NCBI RefSeq assembly: GCF_013201075.1
Contig: NZ_CP053708.1
Location: 3,539,501 to 3,603,500 of the forward strand
DNA from: Lichenicola cladoniae
GTDB taxonomy: Bacteria > Pseudomonadota > Alphaproteobacteria > Acetobacterales > Acetobacteraceae
Length of the DNA: 64,000 nt
Direction: 5' to 3'
The notes under the pieces are model-generated. The model saw only the letters and a program-made list of their open reading frames with translations, was not told the origin of the DNA and ran no database searches. The position numbers and the translations under genes were made by a program. Below, piece after piece: positions 17,235 through 25,354 of the stretch (position 1 is the first letter of the stretch; each line of letters begins with the position of its first letter).

Positions 17235-18941
17235 ATGGCGACCACCTACGACATGACCAGCGACGTCGAGTTCACGGCGAGCTACACCACAGCCTCGGGC
17301 GGCTTCTACGAAGCGGCGAACTCCGTATTCAGCGCGTTCAGCAAAACCGGCACGTCCAGCACGATCGTCAGCGTGCTGTTCGGGATGTATGGGCAGACGG
17401 CCGGCGGCACCATCAATGCCGGCTGGTATTCGCACATCGAGTACAATGCCCCGGTTGGTGCATCGCCGTCGACGACGTCCATGACCATCGGCGAGACGTC
17501 GAAGGCCGCCAATTCGTCCTACTATTCGACCGCCCCCAACAAGGTCACGCCCGCTGCATCCAACGGGGGACCAAGTGATGCGAACACCGGCTACGGCACG
17601 CTGTAGATCTCTCCGATCGGGATCGGCACCACCTTCAGCAAAGGCATTACCTTCTCCGGCATCAACAACACCCTGGTCTTCGATACGAGCACGCCGAATA
17701 TCGCGTCGCTCGGCACGCTGAACAACTTCCAGGCCGCCGGCGATCAGATCGTGCTCAACGGCGTCGCCGCCGCGACCGCCTCAATCACCAGCTACAGCAA
17801 CGGCACGCTGACCTACGTGAACAACGGCGTCAGCTACCAGATCATCTTCGGCGGCATGGCGGCCAGCGTCGGCACGTCGAACTTCGCGATCGGATCGGTG
17901 GCGGCCATCGAAGGCGGCAATGCCTCGACCTTCGCCAACAACCTGGTGATCAGCTACGTCCCCTGCTTCCTGCGAGGCACGATGATCGCCACGCCGGATG
18001 GCGAGAGGCCGGTCGAGAGTTTCCGCGCCGGCGATCTCGTCAGCGTCCTCGAGGGTGGGGCCCGGGTCGCCAGGCCGCTCATCTGGACCGGCGGCCAGAC
18101 CATGCGGACCGGCGAGTTCGCGGATCCGGGAGCGATGTGCCCGATCCGGATCCGCAGCGGAGCATTTGCGGACGCCATCCCCCATCGCGACCTGCTGGTC
18201 ACGCCCGAGCATTGCATCCTGACCGAGGCCGGTCTCGTCCCGGCGCGGATGCTGGTGAACGGCAGTTCGATCCTGATCGACCGGAGCATCCCGGACTACG
18301 CGTTCTTCCATCTCGAGCTGGAGCGGCACGGCATCCTGCTGTCCGAGGGCCTGGCCACGGAGAGCTATCTCGACACCGGCAATCGCGGCGTGTTCGCGAG
18401 CGTCGGGGCGACCGACCGGCCTATGGTGATAGCGGCACCGCTGGCGGTCAGCCGTGCCCTGGTGGAACCGCTCTGGAACCGGCTCTTCGCCCGCGCCGGG
18501 CTTCTCGGCTTCGCGCCCACGCAGGCCAGCTTCGCCGTGACCAGTCAGCCGGACCTGCGCCTGCTGCTCGATGACGGGCGTGAACTCGGCGCCTGCCTGC
18601 ATCACGAGCACCGCCACATGTTCCATATCCCGCAAGGCACCCGCCCGCTGCGGCTCCTGTCGCGCTCTGCAATTCCGGCCGAGACGATCGGACCGTTCGT
18701 CGACGATCGTCGCACGCTGGGTGTTGCCGTCGATCGGCTGGTGCTCTGGGCCGGGCTGGATGGGACGGTGCTGGCCGCCGCTGACATGAACCTCGGAGGC
18801 TGGCATCCGCATGAGGCAAGCGGACGCTGGACCGACGGGAATGCCGGGCTCGACCTGCCCAAGGCCGGTTCGGATACCTTCCTGGACGTGCATGTCGCTG
18901 CGACGATGTTCTACCGCGACGAGGCGTGCATGGCCGGCTGA
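17235..18941 (+). pseudogene. Hint-domain secreted-type protein interrupted by an in-frame TAG
   Basis: One reading frame runs from ATG 17235 (preceded by GAGGAAGG) to 18941 but contains a TAG at 17604-17606. Upstream of it are ~123 residues rich in Ser, Thr, Gly and Asn. Downstream the same frame is open for ~445 codons and contains similar beta-rich sequence, then a Hint domain starting at PCFLRGTMIATPDGERPVE and including 'RDLLVTPEHCILTEAG' and 'YLDTGNR'. Hint proteins of this kind are common, as I recall, in Acetobacteraceae and often accompany type I secretion; no Sec signal is seen. A restart at GTG 17751 lacks a ribosome site. The gene is probably inactivated, unless the TAG is a sequencing error or is suppressed. 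Confidence 0.8.
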
Positions 18942-19047
18942 TCCATGACCGGCCCATTGCCCGCTGGGCTGGCTGTCCTGCATGATGGTTCTCGCAGCGC
19001 GGCCTCCGGCGCGGGCGGATCATTCGCAACGGGACGCTGTCCAACCG

Positions 19048-19407
19048 ATGGAACACACCGCCAGAGCCGATACCGTCCTGGCCGCCTTGTTCAGCCGGCT
19101 GGACGAGGACCGTAACGAGCCCGCGTCGGTCAAGAGCCTGGCACAGGAGTTCGGGGAGCAGGCAGTGCATTGCGTCGCCCATACGCTCGAAAGGCGCCAC
19201 GATGCCCTCGTGCAGTCGAGTGCCTCCATGCTCCGGACGCTGGTCCAGCTATGGGCCGCCTCAGGCCTGGCCCCCGACGAGATCTGGATCGAGCTACATA
19301 AGCGCGAGCAGCTCGGCAGCCTGCTGATGCAACTCAACCAGGCGCAGAGCCAGGCCCCGCGGCGGCTGCTCAAGCCATGGCGCGTGGACAGCACCAAACT
19401 GCCGTGA
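19048..19407 (+). CDS. HisE-like (PRA-pyrophosphohydrolase fold) protein lacking catalytic acids
   Basis: 119 residues from ATG 19048. The pattern 'TVLAALFSRLDE ... LAQEFGEQAVHCVAHTLERRHDALVQSSASMLRTLVQLWAASGLAPDEIWIELHKRE' tracks phosphoribosyl-ATP pyrophosphatase helix by helix. However, the metal-binding EExxE is EQAVH and the later ExxD is QSSAS. HisE would hydrolyse phosphoribosyl-ATP in histidine synthesis; this copy is very unlikely to be active. It lies between the Hint pseudogene and cvpA, away from his genes. It could be a decayed paralogue or a re-purposed fold. A longer start at 18982 is possible. Confidence 0.55.
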   Translation: MEHTARADTVLAALFSRLDEDRNEPASVKSLAQEFGEQAVHCVAHTLERRHDALVQSSASMLRTLVQLWAASGLAPDEIWIELHKREQLGSLLMQLNQAQSQAPRRLLKPWRVDSTKLP

Positions 19408-19565
19408 ACCGGATGCCGCGCGGCGGTCGGCCGAGGGAATGGCAGGGCTGATATGACAGGGCTGGCGTTGCGGCGTCGGCGGGGCGATATACCCGGCATC
19501 TTGACCCCGTATCCTCTTCTCCCAGGCCAGGCCGAGCGCTTCCGAGTCCCGGAGTGTCCGGCGCG

Positions 19566-20108
19566 ATGAGCTGGGTCGACCTCGCCGTGCTCGCGATCCT
19601 CGTGTTGTCTGGGCTGATCGGGCTGATGCGGGGCGGTGCCCGCGAAATTCTCGGACTGTGCGCCTGGATCGGCGCGGCCGTGCTGGCGACGCGGATCTAT
19701 CCACAAGGTCTGCCCCTGTCGCGCCGCCTGATCGGCGATGACGCGGTGGCGGACCCGGTCGCCTTCATGGTGGTGTTCGTCGTGCTGCTGATCGCGTTCC
19801 TGCTGGTGGCGGCAGCCCTGGGCAGCCTGGTACGCGGATCCCTGCTGGGCAGCCTCGATCGCCTGGCGGGGGGCTTCTTCGGGCTGGTTCGGGGGTTTGC
19901 CGTGCTGGTGGTCGCCTATCTGGTAGTGGTGCCGCTGCTCCCGACCGATGAGTGGCCACAATCCGTGCGCGACAGCCGCAGCCTGTTCTATGTTCGCCAG
20001 GGCGCCTTCTTCGTGGCGGCCCGATTGCCGGACCGGTTTCGCCCCAATCTCGGTTCGAACCCCACCGACGGCCCAGCCGGGGCGTCCGGGGAAGACCATG
20101 CCACCTGA
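19566..20108 (+). CDS. cvpA: CvpA family membrane protein
   Basis: About 180 residues. The start at ATG 19566 gives MSWVDLAVLAILVLSGLIG, the usual CvpA N-terminus; a GTG at 19554 is also possible. Four hydrophobic segments are visible (~5-22, 28-45, 64-85 and 103-125), with GlyLeu-rich 'LIGLMRGGAREILGL' typical of the family. CvpA was named for colicin V production and is linked to envelope robustness. It sits 36 bp upstream of purF, the widely conserved cvpA-purF pairing, and the two are presumably cotranscribed. Confidence 0.9.
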   Translation: MSWVDLAVLAILVLSGLIGLMRGGAREILGLCAWIGAAVLATRIYPQGLPLSRRLIGDDAVADPVAFMVVFVVLLIAFLLVAAALGSLVRGSLLGSLDRLAGGFFGLVRGFAVLVVAYLVVVPLLPTDEWPQSVRDSRSLFYVRQGAFFVAARLPDRFRPNLGSNPTDGPAGASGEDHAT

Positions 20109-20144
20109 TCGCCGCGCATCGATCGCCGGCAGGAGACATTCGCC

Positions 20145-21728
20145 ATGACCGATCAGTTCGGCGGCCATCCTTATGGCCCGACTTCGTCCCATGAGGCCGG
20201 CGGGCCGGACGGCCCGACCCGTTCGGAGATGCTCGGCGAGCCGAGCGGGCCGCACGACGACGACAAGCCGCACGAGGAATGCGGCGTGTTCGGGATCTGG
20301 AACGCGCATGATGCCGGCGCCATGACGGCACTCGGCCTGCACGCGCTGCAGCATCGCGGCCAGGAGGCGACCGGTATCGTCTCGTTCGACAAACAAGGCA
20401 GCGGCTTCCATACCCACAAGGGTCTCGGCCTGGTCGGCGACGTGTTCGGCGATGCCCGCATAATCGGCGCCCTGCCCGGCCATGCCGCGGTCGGCCATAA
20501 CCGCTACGCCACCACCGGCGCCACGGTGATCCGCAACGTTCAGCCGCTCTACGCCGAGTTCGAGTTCGGCGGCCTGGCGGTCGGGCATAACGGCAACCTG
20601 ACCAACGCCGCCAACCTCAGGCGGGCACTGGTCCGGCGCGGCTGCATCTTCCAGTCGACAACGGACAGCGAGGTGTTCATCCACCTCATCGCCATCAGCC
20701 TCTATTCCAGCGTGACCGACCGGCTCACCGATGCGCTCAAGCAGGTGATCGGCGCCTATTCGCTCGTGGTGCTGACCCAGGAGGGGCTCATCGGGGTTCG
20801 CGACCCGCTCGGGGTACGGCCGCTGATCCTGGGGCGCATCGACCAGCCGTCCGAGAACGGCCTGGAGACCAAGCCGTCCTGGGTACTGGCCAGCGAGAGC
20901 TGTGCACTCGATATCGTCGGCGCCGAATTCGAGCGCGATATCGAGCCGGGCGAAATCGTCATCATCAACGATGACGGCGTGCGCAGCATCAGGCCGTTCG
21001 GCAACCAGGCCGGCCGGTTCTGCGTGTTCGAATACATCTACTTCGCCCGCCCGGACTCGGTGCTCGACGGGCACGGGGTGTATGAGGCGCGAAAGCGGAT
21101 CGGCGTCGAGCTGGCCCGCGAGAGCGCCATCGAGGCGGACGTGATCGTGCCGGTGCCGGACTCAGGCGTGCCGTCCGCGATCGGCTTCGCGGTGGCAAGT
21201 GGCATCCCATTCGAGCTCGGCATCATCCGCAACCACTACGTCGGCCGCACCTTCATCGAGCCGACCGACCAGATCCGCAATCTCGGAGTGAAGCTGAAGC
21301 ATTCGGCCAACAAGGCGATGATCGAGGGCAAGCGGGTGGTGCTGGTCGACGACTCGATCGTACGCGGTACGACCAGCCGCAAGATCGTCGAGATGGTGCG
21401 GGCCGCGGGTGCCACCGAGGTGCACATGCGGATCTCGTCGCCGCCGACCACGCATAGCTGCTTCTACGGCATCGATACGCCGGAGCGCGGCAAGCTGCTG
21501 GCCGCCAACCACTCGGTCGAGGAAATGGCCCGGCTGATCGGCGCCGACAGCCTCGCCTTCATCTCGATCGACGGCTTGTATCGTGCACTCGGTCGGCCCG
21601 AGGGCCGCGATCCGGAGACGCCGCATTACTGCGACGCGTGCTTTACAGGCGACTACCCGATCAGCCTGGCCGATATCGACGAGAACAGCCGCGCCCGTGC
21701 GCCGGTGCTGGTGTCGGAGGCAAGCTGA
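20145..21728 (+). CDS. purF: Amidophosphoribosyltransferase
   Basis: 527 residues with AGGAG upstream of ATG 20145. It makes 5-phosphoribosylamine from PRPP and glutamine, the first step of purine synthesis. The class II glutaminase nucleophile is the Cys in 'HEECGVFGIWN', about residue 46, so ~45 residues would have to be removed as a propeptide, longer than usual. The PRPP-binding motif is VVLVDDSIVRGTT. Cysteines in FCVFEYIYFARPDS, HSCFYGIDTP and HYCDACFTGDYP point to the Bacillus-type enzyme with a [4Fe-4S] cluster. It follows cvpA, and a strong hairpin follows the stop codon. Confidence 0.97.
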   Translation: MTDQFGGHPYGPTSSHEAGGPDGPTRSEMLGEPSGPHDDDKPHEECGVFGIWNAHDAGAMTALGLHALQHRGQEATGIVSFDKQGSGFHTHKGLGLVGDVFGDARIIGALPGHAAVGHNRYATTGATVIRNVQPLYAEFEFGGLAVGHNGNLTNAANLRRALVRRGCIFQSTTDSEVFIHLIAISLYSSVTDRLTDALKQVIGAYSLVVLTQEGLIGVRDPLGVRPLILGRIDQPSENGLETKPSWVLASESCALDIVGAEFERDIEPGEIVIINDDGVRSIRPFGNQAGRFCVFEYIYFARPDSVLDGHGVYEARKRIGVELARESAIEADVIVPVPDSGVPSAIGFAVASGIPFELGIIRNHYVGRTFIEPTDQIRNLGVKLKHSANKAMIEGKRVVLVDDSIVRGTTSRKIVEMVRAAGATEVHMRISSPPTTHSCFYGIDTPERGKLLAANHSVEEMARLIGADSLAFISIDGLYRALGRPEGRDPETPHYCDACFTGDYPISLADIDENSRARAPVLVSEAS

Positions 21729-21794
21729 CCAAGGCTTCTCCGAAGGCGGATAACTTCCGGATATAGCTTTCGGTCCACGCCCGCTCTCACGTGC

Positions 21795-21829
21795 CCGGCC
21801 GGCCCCGTCGAAACGACCGGGCCGGCCGG
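21795..21829. terminator. 16-bp GC-rich stem between convergent purF and the DUF1993 gene
   Basis: Positions 21795-21810 and 21814-21829 pair with one mismatch around an AAA loop. It lies 66 bp after the purF stop and 20 bp before the stop of the convergent DUF1993 gene. No U-tract follows. A second small stem (GTGTAG/CTACAC) overlaps the DUF1993 stop codon. Confidence 0.7.
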
Positions 21830-21848
21830 TGGTGTGTAGAGAAGGCTG

Positions 21849-22358
21849 CTACACGCCGGTGAGGTAGGTCATCTTGCCGATTTCCACGCCCTGCTGCCGT
21901 ACCAGGCCGTAGGCTGTCGTGACGTGGAAGAAGAAGTTCGGGATGAGGAACTGCGTCAGGTAGTCCCCGCCATTCTTGAACACGTGCGGTTCGCCGCGCG
22001 CCGGAATGGTGATGCTCCGCTCCCCGCCCGCATTGATCTGCTCCGGGGTGAAGCTCTCGACATAAGCGATGACCTTCGCGATGCGGCCTTTCAGCTCGTC
22101 GAACGTGGTCTCGGTATCGGCGTGGCTCGGGGGCACTTCGCCGCTGAGCCGGGCAGCACCGGCCTTGGCGGCATCCGCCGCGCTCTGCACCTGGCGCGCC
22201 AGGTTGAACATGTCCGGTGCCAGACTGGATTCGATCATGGTGGCGGGCTGGATGCCCTTGGCCGCGGCATGGGCGGCTGCCTTGTCCAGGATGCTGGAGA
22301 GATTTTGCAACATGCGAACCATCATCGGGATGGAGGCGTCATAGATCGTGAATGCCAA
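21849..22358 (-). CDS. DUF1993 family protein
   Basis: About 169 residues when started at the TTG at 22358 (MAFTIYDASIPMMVRMLQNLSSIL), which has GGAG upstream and gives the usual family length; an upstream start at 22409 adds 17 atypical residues. DUF1993 proteins are small helical proteins distantly related to the DinB-like four-helix bundle. Matching features are 'SIPMMVRMLQNLSSILDKA', 'LAPDMFNLARQVQSAADAAK' and 'LIPNFFFHVTTAYGLVRQQGVEIGK'. No enzymatic function is established. It is convergent with purF. Confidence 0.9.
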   Translation of the reverse strand: MAFTIYDASIPMMVRMLQNLSSILDKAAAHAAAKGIQPATMIESSLAPDMFNLARQVQSAADAAKAGAARLSGEVPPSHADTETTFDELKGRIAKVIAYVESFTPEQINAGGERSITIPARGEPHVFKNGGDYLTQFLIPNFFFHVTTAYGLVRQQGVEIGKMTYLTGV

Positions 22359-22507
22359 GGCTGCTGCTCCGTTGCCAACCGGCCGTATACGACCGAACGT
22401 CGCGTCCATAAAGCCGGCGTGACCGGAGTTCGGTTCTTCGCGCCATCGACCGGAAGCGACCTCGATCGTTCCGGGCCCATACCGGCCCCGGGGGATCGTT
22501 TGCGCGG

Positions 22508-23263
22508 TTACGATCGGGCTGCAGATGCACCCGCATCGGACTTGCGGGCCATGACGATCCCGAGCGGTGGGAACGTGGTCAGCGGCCAGGGTCCACGGCG
22601 CTGCACGGAGAGACCTTCGTTGCGGAGCGTCGCAGCGTAGTCACCGAGATGCATCATGTCGGAGAGCAACGCGACGCCTCCGGGGCGCAGGACGCGGGCG
22701 ATCTCGCGGCATGCCAGGGCGCGCCCATCTTTTTGCGGGATATTGTGCAGGCACAAGTTCGATACGACGACGTCGATGGACTCGTCCGGCAGCGGCAAGG
22801 CTCGGGCGTCCCCTGAACAGATACCGGTCCGGTCGGCCACCCCCTCACGGTCCATGGCCGCTCTCGTCTGGTCCGCGCCGTTACCGCTCAGATCCTTGGC
22901 CTGCCAGAGATCGATGCCGATCGCGTGCCCTCGCAACGCCCGACGGGCCGCGCCGGCAAGAAGCACGCCGCGCCCGGTCCCGACATCGAGCACCATCTCG
23001 TCGCCACGCCAGTCATGCAGGGCGAGCAGCCGGTTGCAGTGCCGTGGCTTGCCCCAGATTGAATACCCCAGCATGGCAAAGCCCGGGGCTGCACAGAACA
23101 GGATCGGGAGCCAGAGGACGATGCGTAAGGGCCCGATCACCAGCGCCCCTTCGACAAGCTGCACGATGAGCATCAGCGCGGCGATGGCGAGGTTCACCCG
23201 GATCATTCCGGGCGCATCGATGCCCCATGGAGCGATGACCGGCCTGCGAGCAGCGACGTTCAT
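22508..23263 (-). CDS. Membrane-anchored class I SAM-dependent methyltransferase
   Basis: 251 residues from ATG 23263 (MNVAARRPVI) with GGAGAGTGCGG upstream. Two hydrophobic segments near residues 25-70 (IAALMLIVQLVEGALVIGPL, IVLWLPILFCAAPGFAML) precede a Rossmann methyltransferase domain with motif I (VLDVGTGRGVLL), acidic motif II (GIDLW), 'GDARALPLPDESIDVVVSNLCLHNI' and 'VLRPGGVALLSDM'. A hairpin (CCCGC-CGAT-GCGGG, 23281-23294) lies in the leader. The substrate cannot be inferred. Confidence 0.85.
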   Translation of the reverse strand: MNVAARRPVIAPWGIDAPGMIRVNLAIAALMLIVQLVEGALVIGPLRIVLWLPILFCAAPGFAMLGYSIWGKPRHCNRLLALHDWRGDEMVLDVGTGRGVLLAGAARRALRGHAIGIDLWQAKDLSGNGADQTRAAMDREGVADRTGICSGDARALPLPDESIDVVVSNLCLHNIPQKDGRALACREIARVLRPGGVALLSDMMHLGDYAATLRNEGLSVQRRGPWPLTTFPPLGIVMARKSDAGASAARS

Positions 23264-23655
23264 TCCGCACTCTCCGAATACCCGCCGATGCGGGATGACG
23301 GCAGCATGGCACCAATCGCCCGCTGGCAAGCATGCCGAGGAGAAGCCTGCCTCGAACCGGAGACGGCAACGATCATCCGTTGCAGCGTGGCAACGTTATT
23401 TCAGGCATTTCCGATACGCGGGTACCGCCATCCAGGCCACCATATCGCTACCGTATCGGATGGAGAGCGGTGGCAACCTCATCGCGTCGCTTGTTCAGTG
23501 CCTGCGTCTATCGTCCGTCCGCATCGCTCTCGCGACGTGAGCGGGGCGGGGGAGAATCAGATGCGACACGGGACGTTGATCGGCGTTAGCGTCGGAGGCG
23601 TGGCCAGACGCGACTGTCTCGCGTCGATATGCCCAACCACACCAAGGAGCCACCA
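23264..23655. other. 392-bp intergenic region between divergent genes
   Basis: It separates the leftward methyltransferase from the rightward DUF2171 gene and should hold promoters for both. Seen in it: a small tetraloop hairpin at 23281-23294 and the strong ribosome site AAGGAG at 23643-23648 for DUF2171. No credible gene, tRNA or longer repeat was found. Confidence 0.6.
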
Positions 23656-23886
23656 ATGATCGATCTGAGCCAGATCAAGGAACACGCCGAAGTGATCGGC
23701 GCCGACGGCGTGCATGTCGGCACCGTCGATCACCTTCAGGGTGACCGGATCAAGCTGACCAAGAAGGACTCGTCCGACGAGAAGCATCACTACATCGCGA
23801 CGTCGCTCGTGGCCGAAGTAGAGGACGGCACGGTCCGGTTGTCGGCCAATTCGGACGTGGCGCTTACGTTCGAAGAAACCGAATAA
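23656..23886 (+). CDS. DUF2171 (PRC-barrel-like) small protein
   Basis: 76 residues, MIDLSQIKEHAEVIGADGVHVGTVDHLQGDRIKLTKKD and onward. AAGGAG seven bases before ATG 23656 fixes the start. DUF2171 proteins are short beta-barrels related to the PRC domain; the 'HxGTVDHxxGDRIKL' core and 'HHYIATSLVAEVEDGTVRL' are characteristic. They are often stress-induced small soluble proteins. No operon partner is evident. Family assignment is good; the role is unknown. Confidence 0.9.
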   Translation: MIDLSQIKEHAEVIGADGVHVGTVDHLQGDRIKLTKKDSSDEKHHYIATSLVAEVEDGTVRLSANSDVALTFEETE

Positions 23887-24213
23887 AGTCTACCCCATCG
23901 CGGACTACGCGGCGGCGTCGAAGCATGGCGTCGCGTGGTCCGGTATCGAGACCAGGTCCCTCAGGATGAAGGTTGGGCTGAAGCCACCGGGCAGGACCAG
24001 CCATCATGATGACCGGAGCCTCCTTGCTCATCGGCGTCATCACGGCGTGCTTGGCTGTAAGCTGGTGACGGACTGCCCCTTGCCGCACGAGATACCGATC
24101 CGGCCGGTTTTCAAGATGCTCCGTTCCTCGCGAGCAGGCAGTCGGACCATCGGCCGGCGCATTCGGCCAGGATCACCGGGCTCTGCGTGATCAGCATCAG
24201 GGAGGCGTAGTCT
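23887..24213. other. 327-bp intergenic region without a recognisable gene
   Basis: It lies between the convergent DUF2171 and PfkB-family genes. Short open frames are present on both strands, but none has a ribosome site or recognisable protein pattern. No terminator with a U-tract was seen. Confidence 0.5.
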
Positions 24214-25191
24214 CTACGGGGACTGGACCACCGGGGCGGGCGCCGGGGCGGCCAGCATCAGGCCGCGCAGGCGCTCGACCGTGCTCCGCTCGGGAGATGC
24301 CGTACCGGGCATTGTGACGGCAGCGGCGCCGGTGGCGACGCCCCAGGCAAAGGCATCCTCGGGGCTTCGTCCGTCCGCCAGCGCCATCACCATCCCGGCC
24401 AGGAAACTATCACCGGCCCCGACCGTGCCGTTCACCACCACGTCGAGTGCCGACAGGCGAACCGCGCCCCGCTCGCTGACCAGCAGCGCGCCGTTCTCTC
24501 CGAATGTGACCGCCACCAGGCGAGCCTTGCCGGCACTGATGATCGAGGCGGCGGCGTGCTCCTGGTCCTTCGGATCGGGCAGCCGGCGCCCGATGACCGT
24601 CTCCAGTTCCGAAAGGCTCGACTTCAGCAACTCGATGCCACCGCCGCCGAGGCCGCCACGCAGCGCCGAGCCGGAACTATCGAGTGCCACGCGCATCCCC
24701 CGCCCCCGCGCGACGCTCGTCAGGCGCGCATAAAAATCCTCGGGCACGCCCGGAGGCAGGCTGCCGCTGGCGACCAGCCAGGCGGCGTCCAGGGTCGCGA
24801 CCGTGTCGAGCATGGCGGTCCATTCCGCGCGGCTCACCGTCGGACCCTGGGCGATGAACCGATACTCGTTGCCGTTCGAGGCGTCCGTGACTGTATGGCT
24901 GGTTCGGGTGCGCCCGGCGATCGGCACGCTGCGGTGCTCGATCCTGCGACCCTGGAGCAGCGCCTCGAACAGGCGCCCGGTCGGACCGCCGCACAGGAGC
25001 AGTGCCAGGGCGTTGCCGCCAAGCGCATTGACCACGCTCGCCACGTTCACACCGCCGCCACCGGGATCCTCGCGTTCGCCGAAGGTGCGGAGCTTGTGGG
25101 TCGGCTGGACGCTTTGGGCCTGCGCCGCGGTATCCACAGTCGGGTTCATCGTGACCGTAATGATCGGCGTCTTGGACGAGGAAAGCGGCAT
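24214..25191 (-). CDS. PfkB-family sugar kinase (1-/6-phosphofructokinase-like)
   Basis: 325 residues from ATG 25191 (MPLSSSKTPIITVTMNPTVD) with GGAG six bases upstream. 'TVTMNPTVD' and 'DPGGGGVNVASVVNALGG' are the N-terminal sugar-binding signature of the 1-phosphofructokinase/tagatose-6-phosphate kinase/Pfk-2 subgroup. The C-terminal signature with the catalytic Asp is 'GTVGAGDSFLAGMV'. It phosphorylates a phosphorylated hexose, possibly fructose-6-phosphate. No PTS or fru genes are adjacent, which favours a Pfk-2-like role over FruK. It is monocistronic. Confidence 0.88.
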   Translation of the reverse strand: MPLSSSKTPIITVTMNPTVDTAAQAQSVQPTHKLRTFGEREDPGGGGVNVASVVNALGGNALALLLCGGPTGRLFEALLQGRRIEHRSVPIAGRTRTSHTVTDASNGNEYRFIAQGPTVSRAEWTAMLDTVATLDAAWLVASGSLPPGVPEDFYARLTSVARGRGMRVALDSSGSALRGGLGGGGIELLKSSLSELETVIGRRLPDPKDQEHAAASIISAGKARLVAVTFGENGALLVSERGAVRLSALDVVVNGTVGAGDSFLAGMVMALADGRSPEDAFAWGVATGAAAVTMPGTASPERSTVERLRGLMLAAPAPAPVVQSP

Positions 25192-25354
25192 GCAGGCTCC
25201 ATCGGCGTAATCCAGGTTCGGCGCAGACGCGGCGTGCATCGTCCACGGTCGTCGCTGCCGGCCCCGGTCATGATCCCAGCAACCGGACCTCTGGCGGTCA
25301 ACTGCGAACTATGACCGGTCGGTCGTCAACATGGAGGCAGCGCCGCCTATGCTC

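Noticed and set aside
17751-18941. Independent Hint gene starting at GTG 17751
   Set aside because: There is no ribosome site, and the same frame is open and similar in character from the upstream TAG; it is treated as the 3' part of one interrupted gene.
19020-21074. A 684-codon minus-strand frame across cvpA and purF
   Set aside because: It is a shadow of purF and cvpA, which carry clear family motifs on the other strand.
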